DNA of 37,285 bases, from contig JADLEU010000341.1 of NCBI GenBank assembly GCA_020845955.1, positions 1 to 37,285 of the forward strand, in the 5' to 3' direction. A model generated the notes under the pieces. That model saw only the letters and a list, made by a program, of their open reading frames with translations. It was not told the origin of the DNA and ran no database searches. Each line of letters starts with the position of its first letter. Position 1 is the stretch's first letter. This DNA comes from Anaerolineales bacterium (GTDB lineage: Bacteria > Chloroflexota > Anaerolineae > Anaerolineales > UBA6663). The translations under genes and the position numbers were made by a program. Below are positions 14,710-22,802 of the stretch, piece by piece.

Positions 14710-15228
14710 TCAGTCATCGTCGTCGTCGTGCTCGCCATGCCCATCTTCCGTCTCGTGCTCACTATGCTCATCGTGCTCATCCTCTCCTTCGTCATCGTCG
14801 TGCTCGCCGTCGCCAGATGAGAATTGGGCCGTGTTGGTCCCGTCATACAGAACCTGGCCGGTCGCCGCGTCGACGTAGACCGGTCCCTGGTCGAAGAGGA
14901 CTTCGTAGGCGACGACGCCTTCGAAGTCGACGCGTTCGGGCGGTCGGAGCAGGCGGCCCTCGGGCGCGACCAGCAGCGCGGCTTGCTCCGCGCCGAGGGC
15001 GCCAATGTCATCGGTCTGCGCCGAGCTGGCCGGCGCCGGGTCGGCGTAGGCCTGTTGTAGACGCTCGTTGGCCTGGGCCAGCAACTGGCGCCATTCGGCG
15101 TCGCGCTGCTGCTCCGCCGGCGCCACTCCGGCCGCCTGGGCAGATGTCAGGTTAGCCACCAGGCCGCCGCTGACCACTAAGACAAAGGCCGTCAGGACGG
15201 CGGCGATTAGGAAAGCAGTGCGATTCAT
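14710..15228 (-). CDS. Secreted PepSY-like protein with an acidic, His-rich C-terminal tail
   Basis: 172 residues. Signal segment at residues 5-32 (FLIAAVLTAFVLVVSGG). A helical region follows (WRQLLAQANERLQQAY), then a PepSY-type pattern near residues 100-130 (VVAYEVLFDQGPVYVDAATG, then QVLYDG). Residues 137-172 are almost entirely Asp, Glu, Gly and six His, a likely metal- or cation-binding tail. AAAGGGAG lies six bases before the ATG. It is first in the minus-strand operon and divergent from the two-component genes, a frequent arrangement for PepSY proteins and OmpR-type systems. It may buffer or present a cation; this is inference. Confidence 0.8.
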   Translation of the reverse strand: MNRTAFLIAAVLTAFVLVVSGGLVANLTSAQAAGVAPAEQQRDAEWRQLLAQANERLQQAYADPAPASSAQTDDIGALGAEQAALLVAPEGRLLRPPERVDFEGVVAYEVLFDQGPVYVDAATGQVLYDGTNTAQFSSGDGEHDDDEGEDEHDEHSEHETEDGHGEHDDDDD

Positions 15229-15315
15229 GCTGAACTCCCTTTCGACTGGATTTGCGTCTGTGCTGTGGTCTACTCTGCCCGGCCGGGCTTAGAATCCTCT
15301 TGGAAGGCCGCGCCA

Positions 15316-15335
15316 GTTCTCCAATCTGTTTCCAA
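15316..15335. promoter_or_regulatory. Candidate OmpR-family direct-repeat box in the divergent promoter region
   Basis: GTTCTCCAA (15316-15324) and GTTTCCAA (15328-15335) repeat with the CCAA cores 11 bases apart, the usual phase for OmpR/PhoB-type regulators. TTGGAA at 15300-15305 adds an inverted element. The 140-base gap is shared by the PepSY-like gene and the regulator, so one site could control both. No clear -35/-10 pair could be assigned. Confidence 0.35.
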
Positions 15336-15368
15336 GAAACCTGTGTTAGGCTGAGCACAGAACCAGCC

Positions 15369-16054
<686 letters not shown>

Positions 16055-16058
<4 letters not shown>

Positions 16059-17428
16059 TGCTGGCGGGCTTGCGCTGGCGCCTGAGCCTGTTGTACGCGC
16101 TGGCATCGCTGGCCGTGCTGGCGCTGGTAGGCGGCGGCGCCTACGGCCTGCTGGACTTCTACTTTCGCGGCACGACCGACCTGGCCCTGCAGAGCCGGCT
16201 GGCGCTTGACCTGCGCCGGCTTGGCCTGCCCGTGCCGGCCGCGCTGCAGGCGGCCGAGCTGTCCTGGTACGCCGGCGCGGGCCGCTCCCCGCTTGCGGCG
16301 CCGACGCCCGCGCGCTCACAAGACGACGACGGTGACGACGACGACGACGACCATGACCAGGTCGACGTCGAAGACGAGCACCGCGAGTTCGACAGCGAGC
16401 TGGCCTCCATCTTCAGCTTTGCCCTGACCGATCAGGGCGGCCTGCTGCTCGACCTGGGGCCGGCCGCTTCCGGCATCGCGCCCGACCTGGCGGCGGTGCA
16501 GGCCGCGCTGGCCGCCGGCACGGATTGGCGCACCACCCGGCTGGCGGACGGCACGCGGGTCAGGCTGCTCACCTATCGGATCGGCGTCCCTGGGGCGCCG
16601 GCGGCGCTGCAATTGGGGCGCACGCTGGGCACGCAGGACAGCGTACGCGGACGGCTGGTGGCGGGACTGCTAGGCTTAGGCGCGCTGGCGGCGGCGTTCG
16701 TGGGCGCGGCCAGTTGGTGGCTGGCCGGACGCTCGCTGGCCCCGGCGCGCCGGGCCTGGGAGCGGCAGCAGGCCTTTGTGGCCAATGCCAGCCACGAGCT
16801 GCGCACGCCGCTCACGCTGGTGCGCGCCTCGGCCGAGGTGGCCCGGCGCGGCCTGCCCTCGGGCGATCAGCGCTACACCCAGCTCAGCGACATCCTGGGT
16901 GAGTGCGACCACATGAGCCGCCTGGTGGATGACCTGCTGCTGCTCTCACGCCTGGATACCCGGGCGCTGCCGCTGCGGCGCCAGCCGGTGGCCGCGGCTG
17001 AGCTGTTCGCCGGCTTGAAGCGCCAAGTGGGCCGCCTGGCCGAGGCGCGGCAAGTGACCTTCGAGGTAGGCCCGGCGGAAGGCGCCCTGCTGGGCGATCC
17101 CGACCGGGTGAGGCAGGTGCTGCTCATCCTGGTCGACAACGCGTTGCAGCACACGCCCGCCGGGGGACGTATCCGGGCCGAGTCCGCCGCGCAGGGCCGG
17201 TGGGTTGAGATCCGCGTCAGCGACACCGGGAGCGGCATCGCCCCCGACCACCTGCCGAACGTCTTTGACCGCTTTTACCGAGGCGATGGCCGGGCCGGCG
17301 AGCGCGGCGCCGGGTTGGGCCTGGCCATCGCCCAGGGCCTGGTCAGGGCGCAGGGGGGACAGATCGAGCTGGCCAGCCGGCTCGGGCAGGGCACGACCGC
17401 AACCGTGCGCTGGCCGGCCGCGCCGTGA
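16055..17428 (+). CDS. Sensor histidine kinase with an acidic periplasmic patch
   Basis: 457 residues. Membrane segment 1 at about 10-34, an extracytoplasmic sensor of about 165 residues, and membrane segment 2 at about 201-223, followed by a short linker, HisKA (His247 in ASHELRTPLTLVRASAEVAR) and HATPase_c: DRVRQVLLILVDNALQHTP, VSDTGSGIAPDHL, GAGLGLAIAQGLV. Residues 89-113 of the sensor loop are a run of Asp/Glu with His, like the tail of the secreted protein encoded divergently. This suggests cation sensing (metal or Ca), as in PhoQ-type acidic patches, though the layout here is a simple repeat. It is translationally coupled to the regulator gene. Confidence 0.92.
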
Positions 17429-17488
17429 ATGCCCAGGGTGCGCGCCGCACCGAGCTCGCTTGCCTGGACCAGGAGCGACTGAAGGCGC

Positions 17489-17498
17489 GGGGGGGGGG
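17489..17498. repeat. G10 homopolymer in the convergent gap
   Basis: A run of ten G residues lies 60 bases after the kinase stop, in the 100-base gap before the convergent trans-sulfuration gene. It is a likely slippage and sequencing-error site. No gene is affected. Confidence 0.6.
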
Positions 17499-17528
17499 TA
17501 CAGGCGCAGGCTTGCGCGGTCCGAACGG

Positions 17529-18749
17529 TCAGGCCGCCAGCGCCCACGCCAGATCCGCGATCAGGTCGTCCAGGTCCTCGATGCCGGCCGAAATACGAAT
17601 GCAGCCCTCGCCGATGCCCAGGGCGGCGCGCTGCTGGGGAGTCAGGGCGCGGTGCGAGGCGTGGGCCGGGTAGGCGGCCAGGGTGGCCACGTCGCCCAGC
17701 GACGCGATGCGCTGGATGACGCGCAGCCGCTCGAGGCAGGCAAAGACCTCCGCGCGGCCGGCGCCGGCCAGGTCGAAGGCCAGCATGGCGCCAAAGTGGC
17801 CGGGCCGCAGCTGCGCGGCGGCCCGCGCGCGGCCTTCGTCCTCCAGCAGGCCGGGGTAGTACACGCGCGCCACGCGCGGATGCGCTGCCAGCCACTGGGC
17901 CAGGCCGAGCGCGTTGCGGTTCTGCTCGCGCACGCGCAGCGGCAGGGTGCGCAGCCCGCGCAGCGCCAGGTAGCCGTCGAAGGGCGACAGGTTGCTGCCT
18001 AGCTGAGCGCGCGTGCGGCGCAGCGCCTCGGCGTCTTCGCCTTGGGCGGCGACCGCTACCCCGCCGAGCACGTCGCCGTGCCCGCCCAGGTACTTGGTGG
18101 CCGAGTGGACGACGTAGCCGGCGCCGAGCGCCAGCGGCTGGATGAGATAGGGCGTGGTGAAGGTCGAGTCGACCACGCTGCGCGCCCCGGCGGCGCCGGC
18201 CAACGCCGCCAGCGCGCGCGCATCGGCCACGCGGCAGAGCGGGTTGGAGATGATCTCAAACAGCAGCACACCCCCGGCCGGCTCGGCGCGCAGGGCCGTG
18301 CCCACCGCCCCCAGATCGCGAATGTCCACCCAAAGCACGCTGGCGCCGCTGAGCGCGGCCAGGTGCTTCACCAGGGTCTGGGTGGCGCCGTACAGCTCGG
18401 TGGCGGCGACGATCTTGCGGGGCGGCGGCCGGCCGCCTGAGGCAGCGGCGACGGGGCCCGGATCCAGCGCGCACAGCAGAGCGGCGTGCAGCGCGGCCAT
18501 GCCCGAGGCGAAGGCCACGGCGCCGGCGCCGCCCTCCAGCGCCTGTACGGCGGCCTCGAAGGCCTCCTGGGTGGGCGCGGCGTTGCGCGCGTAGACGTAG
18601 CCGGCCTCAACGCTGCCCAGGGCGGCGTCGAGCGCTTCCATCTCGGGGTGGCTCCAGCCGGTGGCGGTGACGATGGGCGGGTTGGAGGGCTGGCCCGGTT
18701 TGGGGGCGATGTGCCCGGCGTGGACGGCGGTGGTGTGGAGGGAGGGCAT
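17529..18749 (-). CDS. PLP-dependent trans-sulfuration enzyme (Cys/Met metabolism family)
   Basis: 406 residues, the usual length. The family includes cystathionine gamma-lyase, cystathionine gamma-synthase and methionine gamma-lyase. Motifs: HTTAVHAGHIAP at the N-terminus, YVYARNAAPTQEAFEAAVQA, GAGAVAFASGMAAL, VVDSTFTTPYLIQPLALGA, and the PLP lysine in HSATKYLGGHGDVLGG. The C-terminal domain has YPGLLEDEGRARAAAQLRPG, HFGAMLAFDL and ISAGIEDLDDLIADL. Which reaction it catalyses cannot be decided from these motifs. Start: ATG 18749 matches family N-termini; an in-frame TTG at 18794 adds 15 residues without similarity. There is no Shine-Dalgarno. Confidence 0.9.
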   Translation of the reverse strand: MPSLHTTAVHAGHIAPKPGQPSNPPIVTATGWSHPEMEALDAALGSVEAGYVYARNAAPTQEAFEAAVQALEGGAGAVAFASGMAALHAALLCALDPGPVAAASGGRPPPRKIVAATELYGATQTLVKHLAALSGASVLWVDIRDLGAVGTALRAEPAGGVLLFEIISNPLCRVADARALAALAGAAGARSVVDSTFTTPYLIQPLALGAGYVVHSATKYLGGHGDVLGGVAVAAQGEDAEALRRTRAQLGSNLSPFDGYLALRGLRTLPLRVREQNRNALGLAQWLAAHPRVARVYYPGLLEDEGRARAAAQLRPGHFGAMLAFDLAGAGRAEVFACLERLRVIQRIASLGDVATLAAYPAHASHRALTPQQRAALGIGEGCIRISAGIEDLDDLIADLAWALAA

Positions 18750-18762
18750 GGGGTTCAGGGGC

Positions 18763-18834
18763 TCAAGGGATTCGGGGGCAGGGCATGAAGGCAATCAGGA
18801 AATGAGGGAGGGTGTGTAGGGCATAAAGGGTCTA
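18763..18834 (-). promoter_or_regulatory. Pyrimidine-rich leader with two short upstream ORFs
   Basis: Between the -10 element and the enzyme start the mRNA is poor in G and carries two small ORFs that both begin ATGCCCT, like the real start: MPYTPSLIS (18834-18805) and MPCPRIP (18786-18763). The pattern may be a degenerate repeat or leader peptides; no Shine-Dalgarno supports translation. Confidence 0.25.
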
Positions 18835-18914
18835 TCGGGCGCAAAGGATGTGAAGGCCGGGCGGGCGCGGAGGGCGCGACGGCCGGGCCGAGCGGATGGG
18901 TTCGACTCGTGAAA

Positions 18915-18929
18915 TGATTATAGCGCAGG
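18915..18929 (-). promoter_or_regulatory. -10 promoter element of the trans-sulfuration gene
   Basis: CCTGCGCTATAATCA, with TATAAT at 18922-18917, is identical over 15 bases to the element upstream of the GT39 gene (12651-12637). The leader would be about 160 bases. Confidence 0.5.
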
Positions 18930-18933
18930 GGCG

Positions 18934-19221
18934 GGCGATGGCCTTCAGCGCCTGGATGGCCAGGCCGCCCATGAGCAGCAGCGCCTTGGCGCCGGGTAAG
19001 TAGGCCGCCTCGCGCTCAAGCGGCTCGGAGCAGGCGCGCACGGCAGTCGCCCGCAGGCCATAGCCGGCTTTGCCGCACCTGACCGTGATGAGACAGACGC
19101 CCAGCCGGACGATGCCGGCCATGGACGTCACCGCCGCGCCGGCCTCCTGAAAGGCCGGCAGCGTGGTCTGCTGGAAGGGTGGGCCGCCGCAAGCGCAGCA
19201 GTAGTCGCCGGGGTCGCTGGA
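18934..19221 (-). pseudogene. Relic of a uracil-DNA glycosylase superfamily gene
   Basis: A minus-strand frame encodes LITVRCGKAGYGLRATAVRA, CSEPLEREAAYLPGAKALLL and MGGLAIQALKAIA. This matches the region VKCGK.GY......C...LE.E..L.P..KV.MLMG..AI.A of a uracil-DNA glycosylase-like family. The N-terminal catalytic motif (GxxPG/GEAPG type) and the C-terminal His motif are missing, and the frame runs on into unrelated sequence at both ends. I read it as the internal remnant of a gene once divergent from mug. It also holds the promoter region of the downstream enzyme. Confidence 0.5.
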
Positions 19222-19307
19222 GGCGGCCTCCGATGACAGGCGCGGGTTGGGTTGGCTCGCGGCGAAAGTCGGGCCACGCTGAGGCGAAGGGGGCAGCAGC
19301 GCGGGGA

Positions 19308-19316
19308 TGCTACAAT
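19308..19316 (+). promoter_or_regulatory. Extended -10 promoter of mug
   Basis: TGC-TACAAT on the plus strand, with no clear -35, about 54 bases before the mug ATG. It matches the extended -10 form seen for other genes here. Confidence 0.45.
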
Positions 19317-19369
19317 GTGCGGCATCTTCCATTCGCCGGCCGCTGTTCCGATGACAGCGGCAACCACGC

Positions 19370-19930
19370 ATGCAGCCAACCCGCAAGCCCACTCCCGCCG
19401 AGATCCAGGCGGCGGCCCACAAGACCGTGCGCGACGTGATCGCGCCGGGGCTGGCAGTGCTGTTCTGCGGCATCAACCCGGGGCTGTACACCGCCGCCAT
19501 CGGCCACCACTTCGGGCGGCCGGGCAACCGCTTTTGGCCCACGCTCCACGCGGCCGGGCTGACGCCGCGGCTGCTGTCGCCCCACGAGGAGCGCGAGCTA
19601 CTGGAGTATGGCTATGGGATCACCAACCTGGTGGCGCGGGCCACGGCCGCGGCCGACGAGCTGCGGCCCGATGAGTTGGTGGCCGGCGGCCGGCGGCTGC
19701 GCGCCAAGGTGCGGCGCTACCGGCCGGCCTGCCTGGCGGTGCTAGGCGTGACGGCCTACCGCGCCGCCTTCGGACAGCCGCGCGCCGCGGTGGGCCGCCA
19801 GCCCGAGCCGCTGGGCGGGGCGCTGGTGTGGGTGCTGCCCAACCCCAGCGGGCTCAACGCGCACTACCAGGCGCCCGAGCTGGCGCGGCTGTTTCGGGAG
19901 ATGCGGGAGGGGGCCCTGGCGCGGCAATAG
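19370..19930 (+). CDS. mug: G:T/U mismatch-specific DNA glycosylase
   Basis: 186 residues. Removes uracil (and some alkylated or mismatched bases) from G:U or G:T pairs in base-excision repair. Key motifs: LFCGINPGLYTAAIGHHFGR (the GINPG catalytic loop at 34-38), PGNRFWPTLHAAGLTPRLL, GITNLVARATAAADEL, and the C-terminal LPNPSGLNAHY loop that replaces the HPS motif of other families. All are intact. No strong Shine-Dalgarno precedes the ATG. The neighbouring minus-strand relic of a second glycosylase family suggests a former divergent repair gene pair. Confidence 0.93.
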   Translation: MQPTRKPTPAEIQAAAHKTVRDVIAPGLAVLFCGINPGLYTAAIGHHFGRPGNRFWPTLHAAGLTPRLLSPHEERELLEYGYGITNLVARATAAADELRPDELVAGGRRLRAKVRRYRPACLAVLGVTAYRAAFGQPRAAVGRQPEPLGGALVWVLPNPSGLNAHYQAPELARLFREMREGALARQ

Positions 19931-19948
19931 GCGCGCCCGATGTTTAGG

Positions 19949-20020
19949 CGCCCCATGCGAGAGTCGAACTCGCTGCCGGCGATGTTGCCCGTCGCCGCTC
20001 GTCCACCGAGGATATGGGGC
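19949..20020 (-). ncRNA. tRNA-like cloverleaf with non-canonical D and anticodon arms
   Basis: A 72-base minus-strand element folds into a full cloverleaf with 21 Watson-Crick pairs: acceptor GCCCCAT/ATGGGGC (20020-20014 with 19956-19950), D-arm CTCG/CGAG with a five-base loop GTGGA, a 5-bp anticodon-like stem GGCGA/TCGCC with a nine-base loop CGGGCAACA, variable loop GGCA, and T-arm GCGAG/CTCGC with a canonical TTCGACT loop. The discriminator is G and CCA is not encoded. Position 8 is A, not T, the D-loop is short, and the anticodon loop has no U33, so decoding is unlikely. It may be a non-translational tRNA-like RNA or a decayed tRNA; intact pairing in every stem favours the former. Confidence 0.5.
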
Positions 20021-20033
20021 CTGCAACCAGCCC

Positions 20034-20042
20034 AGCGTAGCA
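20034..20042 (-). promoter_or_regulatory. Possible extended -10 for the tRNA-like element
   Basis: TGC-TACGCT on the minus strand ends 14 bases before the first acceptor base. It is weakly supported and has no clear -35. Confidence 0.25.
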
Positions 20043-20110
20043 CGAAACAGTAGGTCGGGTCGTTAGGATTCGTTTAGAGTTGACCATGTGATGAGGGAAG
20101 CGGGCTTGCA

Positions 20111-20875
20111 GTGCCGGTTCGCTTGAGATCCATCCGTTGGTGGTTCGCCGCCGGCCTACTAGGGCTGCTGCTGCTCGGGCTGGGGTTCGCGGCCTGGGCG
20201 CTGGCCGGCTCCGGCCCCGAGCCGGCGGCGCTGGCCGCGCTGGCGGGCGACGAGCACGTGCTGGTCGAGACCAGCGGGCCGTGGATCATCTTTCGCACGG
20301 CGGGCGCGGTGCCGGCCACGACCGGCTTGGTGCTGTACCCCGGCGCGCGCGTGGATGCCCGGGCCTATGCCCCGGCCGCCCGCGCCATCGCCGCGCAGGG
20401 CTACCTGGTGGTGGTGGTGCCGATGCCGCTGCGGCTGGCGGTGCTGGCGCCCGAGCGCGCCGCGGACGTCCTGGGCGCTTTTCCCAACGTGGAGTTCTGG
20501 GCGGTGGGCGGGCACTCGCTGGGCGGGGCGATGGCGGCGCGGTTCGCCTACGACCATCCCGGCGTGGCGCACGGCCTGGTACTGTGGGCGGCCTCCCCGC
20601 CCGAGGGCGCTGATCTAGCGACCTACGACCTGGCGGTGGTCTCGATCTACGGCACGGCCGATGGGCTGCTGGCGCCGGCCGCCGTCGAGGCCGGCGCGGC
20701 CCGGCTTCCGCCCGGCGCCACCTGGGTGGCGATCGAGGGCGGCAACCACGCGCAGTTTGGGCGCTACGGGCCGCAGGCAGGCGACGGCCCGGCGGCGATC
20801 ACGTCCGAGGACCAACAGGCGCAGGTGGTGGCGGCGACGGCCGCGCTGCTGGCGAGGCTGGATGGCGGGCGGTAG
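20111..20875 (+). CDS. Membrane-anchored alpha/beta hydrolase
   Basis: 254 residues. An N-terminal membrane anchor (about 9-32, WFAAGLLGLLLLGLGFAAWA) puts the catalytic domain outside the cytoplasm. The alpha/beta hydrolase triad is readable: Ser136 in GGHSLGGA, Asp184 in YGTADGL and His213 in EGGNHAQFGRYG. The layout fits the alpha/beta hydrolase_5-like group (YPGARVDARAYAPAARAIAAQG, then VVVPMP). The substrate is unknown. The GTG start is the most upstream candidate that preserves the anchor; the Shine-Dalgarno is poor. The gene is divergent from the tRNA-like element. Confidence 0.82.
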   Translation: MPVRLRSIRWWFAAGLLGLLLLGLGFAAWALAGSGPEPAALAALAGDEHVLVETSGPWIIFRTAGAVPATTGLVLYPGARVDARAYAPAARAIAAQGYLVVVVPMPLRLAVLAPERAADVLGAFPNVEFWAVGGHSLGGAMAARFAYDHPGVAHGLVLWAASPPEGADLATYDLAVVSIYGTADGLLAPAAVEAGAARLPPGATWVAIEGGNHAQFGRYGPQAGDGPAAITSEDQQAQVVAATAALLARLDGGR

Positions 20876-21006
20876 GGCGAGCGAGTGCGGATAGGGGCGG
20901 CGAGCCATCTAGGCGGATTCTCTTCCAGTGATAGGTTAGGCGCGGGTTGGAACGTAGGGATTCCGTAGGGTTTGCGTAGGGTTGTAACCAAGGAGTAAAA
21001 GCCCAC

Positions 21007-21088
21007 TTGTGCTATCTTCTTGGTCAGAAGGGCACAACAACTCTTCTTCTCCTCCTTGAGAGAGCCGGGGTCGGCGTCCCCGGCTCTC
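21007..21088 (+). ncRNA. Two-hairpin structured element upstream of murJ
   Basis: Hairpin 1 (21007-21037) has two stacked stems, TTGTGC/GCACAA and CTTCT/AGAAG. Hairpin 2 (21060-21088) has an 11-bp perfect stem GAGAGCCGGGG/CCCCGGCTCTC with a seven-base loop. A pyrimidine tract lies between them. Just upstream CGTAGGG occurs three times and GGTTgtAACC forms a palindrome. The element ends 29 bases before the murJ -10, so it is not part of the murJ leader. It could be a small RNA ending in a terminator, or the 3' structure of the hydrolase transcript. Confidence 0.4.
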
Positions 21089-21117
21089 GCTATTTCAGCC
21101 CCTGCCCCAACACCCGC

Positions 21118-21123
21118 TATAAT
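21118..21123 (+). promoter_or_regulatory. TATAAT -10 giving a probably leaderless murJ message
   Basis: A perfect TATAAT ends six bases before the murJ GTG, so transcription should begin at or next to the start codon. There is no room for a Shine-Dalgarno between them. Confidence 0.6.
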
Positions 21124-21129
21124 CCGCGC

Positions 21130-22716
21130 GTGACCATCGCCCAACGCCAAATTGCCCGCGCGGCCGGCATCGTGATGGCCGCGTTTGTGCTCAGCAACCT
21201 GGTGGGGCTGCTGCGCCAGATGCTGATCTCGCGGGCGTTTGGCGCCGGCGCCGAGCTGGATGCGTTCCTGAACGCCCAGCGCCTGCCCGACCTGCTCTTT
21301 AGCCTGGTGGCCGGCGGAGCGCTGGCCTCCACCTTCATCCCCACCTTCACGGGGCTGCTGACCCAGGACGACCGCGACGGCGCCTGGCGGCTGGCCAGCG
21401 GCGTGCTGACGCTGGTGTTCCTGGCGCTGACCGCGGCCAGCGCGCTGGCGGCGCTGGCCGCGCCGCTGCTGGTGCGCACGCTCTTGGGCCCTGGCTTTGA
21501 CCCCACGCAGCAGGCGCTGGCCGCGCACTTGCTGCGGATCCAACTGCTAGCGCCGGTGATCTTCGCCGCCAGCGGGCTGCTGATGGGGGTGCTCAACGCC
21601 CACCAGCATTTCCTGCTGCCGGCGCTGGCGCCGACGATGCTGTGGGTAGGCATGATCGTCGGGCTGGTGTTATGGGCGCCCGAGCACGGCATCGACGGGT
21701 TGGCCTGGGGCTACGTGCTCGGCGCGGCGCTGCACCTGGTGGTGCAGTTGCCGGGGCTGCGGCGGCTGCCGGGCGCGCGCTACACGCCCGGCCTGGGTCT
21801 GGGCAACCGGCACGTGCGCGCGGTGCTGCGGCTGATGGCGCCACGGCTGTTCGGCGTGGCGGCGGTGCAGCTCAACTTCATCGTCACCGCCATCCTGGCC
21901 AGCTACATGGCGGCCGGCAGCGTCTCGGCCTTGACCTACGCCTGGCAGATCTTCACCATGCCGCAAGTCATCATCGCCCAGGCCATCGCCATCGCCGCGC
22001 TGCCGGCCTTCTCGGCCATGGCTGCCCAGGGCGGGCGCGGCGCGCTGCGCGCCAGCCTGGCCGACACCCTGCGCGGCATCCTGTTCCTGGCGCTGCCGGC
22101 CACGGCGGGGCTGCTGCTACTGGGCACGCCCATCATCCGCATGCTGTACGAGGGCCGCAGCTTCGACGCCGCCTCGACCCGGCTGGTGGCCTGGGCGCTG
22201 TCCTGGTACACGCTGGGCCTGGCCGGGCACTCGGTGGTGGAGATCGTCTCGCGCGCCTACTACGCGCTGCACGACACGCGCACGCCGGTGCTAGTCGGCA
22301 TCGGCGCGATGCTGCTAAACATCGCCCTGAGCCTGCTGCTGGCGCCGGCCTTCGACGCGCTGGGCTGGGCGCCGCACGGCGGCCTGGCGCTGGCCAACAC
22401 CACCGCCACCAGCTTGGAGATGGCGGGGCTAATGTGGCTGATGCGCCGGCGGCTGGGCGGGCTGGCGCTGGCGCGCGTCTGGCCGGGGCTGGCGCGCGCG
22501 GCGGCCGGCTCGGCGCTGATGGGCGCGGCGCTGGCGCTCTGGCTGCGCGTGAGCGCGCCGCTGGCAGATGCCTGGCCCGAGTACGCGGCCTGGATCGTTG
22601 GGCTGGGCGGGGCAGCGCTAGGCGGAGCGGTATATGCCACCGCGGCGTTTGCGCTGCGCGCGCCGGAGGTGGCTTTGGTTGTTTCGATGCTGAGGCGGAG
22701 GGGTGAAGGTGAGTGA
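21130..22716 (+). CDS. murJ: Lipid II flippase MurJ (MviN family)
   Basis: 528 residues, about 14 membrane segments. Flips the peptidoglycan precursor lipid II across the membrane. Family signatures: LSNLVGLLRQMLISRAFGAGAELDAFLNAQRLPDLLFSLVAGGALAS, then FIPTF, the central QLPGLRRLPGARYTPGLG, and TLGLAGHSVVEIVSRAYYALHDTRTPVLVG. The frame stays open upstream to 21007, but that part overlaps a hairpin and the promoter and does not resemble MurJ; the GTG at 21130, directly after TATAAT, starts the conserved region. The C-terminal tail (RRRGEGE) is short. It converges with the regulator gene at 22803. Confidence 0.93.
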   Translation: MTIAQRQIARAAGIVMAAFVLSNLVGLLRQMLISRAFGAGAELDAFLNAQRLPDLLFSLVAGGALASTFIPTFTGLLTQDDRDGAWRLASGVLTLVFLALTAASALAALAAPLLVRTLLGPGFDPTQQALAAHLLRIQLLAPVIFAASGLLMGVLNAHQHFLLPALAPTMLWVGMIVGLVLWAPEHGIDGLAWGYVLGAALHLVVQLPGLRRLPGARYTPGLGLGNRHVRAVLRLMAPRLFGVAAVQLNFIVTAILASYMAAGSVSALTYAWQIFTMPQVIIAQAIAIAALPAFSAMAAQGGRGALRASLADTLRGILFLALPATAGLLLLGTPIIRMLYEGRSFDAASTRLVAWALSWYTLGLAGHSVVEIVSRAYYALHDTRTPVLVGIGAMLLNIALSLLLAPAFDALGWAPHGGLALANTTATSLEMAGLMWLMRRRLGGLALARVWPGLARAAAGSALMGAALALWLRVSAPLADAWPEYAAWIVGLGGAALGGAVYATAAFALRAPEVALVVSMLRRRGEGE

Positions 22717-22784
22717 GTGTGTGGGCGGCTGCGCACAGCCGGGTGCGTGATTGCGTGAATTAGTGGGTGGGCGGCGGGCACAAT

Positions 22785-22801
22785 CGCGGCGACTTGCCGC
22801 G
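22785..22801 (-). terminator. Hairpin at the end of the kinase/regulator operon
   Basis: CGCGGC and GCCGCG pair around a five-base loop two bases past the regulator stop codon. A second stem, CGGCTG/CAGCCG with a CGCA loop, lies at 22726-22741 nearer the murJ end. Neither has a T-tract. Together they may separate the convergent genes. Confidence 0.4.
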
Positions 22802-22802
22802 C

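Noticed and set aside
14696-14878. Ser/Cys-rich plus-strand ORF
   Set aside because: It is the antisense of the acidic/His tail codons of the PepSY-like gene.
13463-15228. FMN-acceptor motif in the operon (DGTNTA in the PepSY-like protein)
   Set aside because: It does not match the Dxx[ST]GAT pattern that ApbE recognises.
18750-18929. SAM-type riboswitch before the trans-sulfuration gene
   Set aside because: The leader is pyrimidine-rich with little pairing and none of the conserved SAM-I/SAM-II core words.
19949-20020. Ordinary tRNA-Cys (GCA could be read in the loop)
   Set aside because: Needs a mismatched closing pair, lacks U33 and U73, and has an abnormal D-arm.
21007-21129. N-terminal extension of MurJ
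   Set aside because: The extra 41 residues overlap a hairpin and the TATAAT element and do not resemble MurJ.
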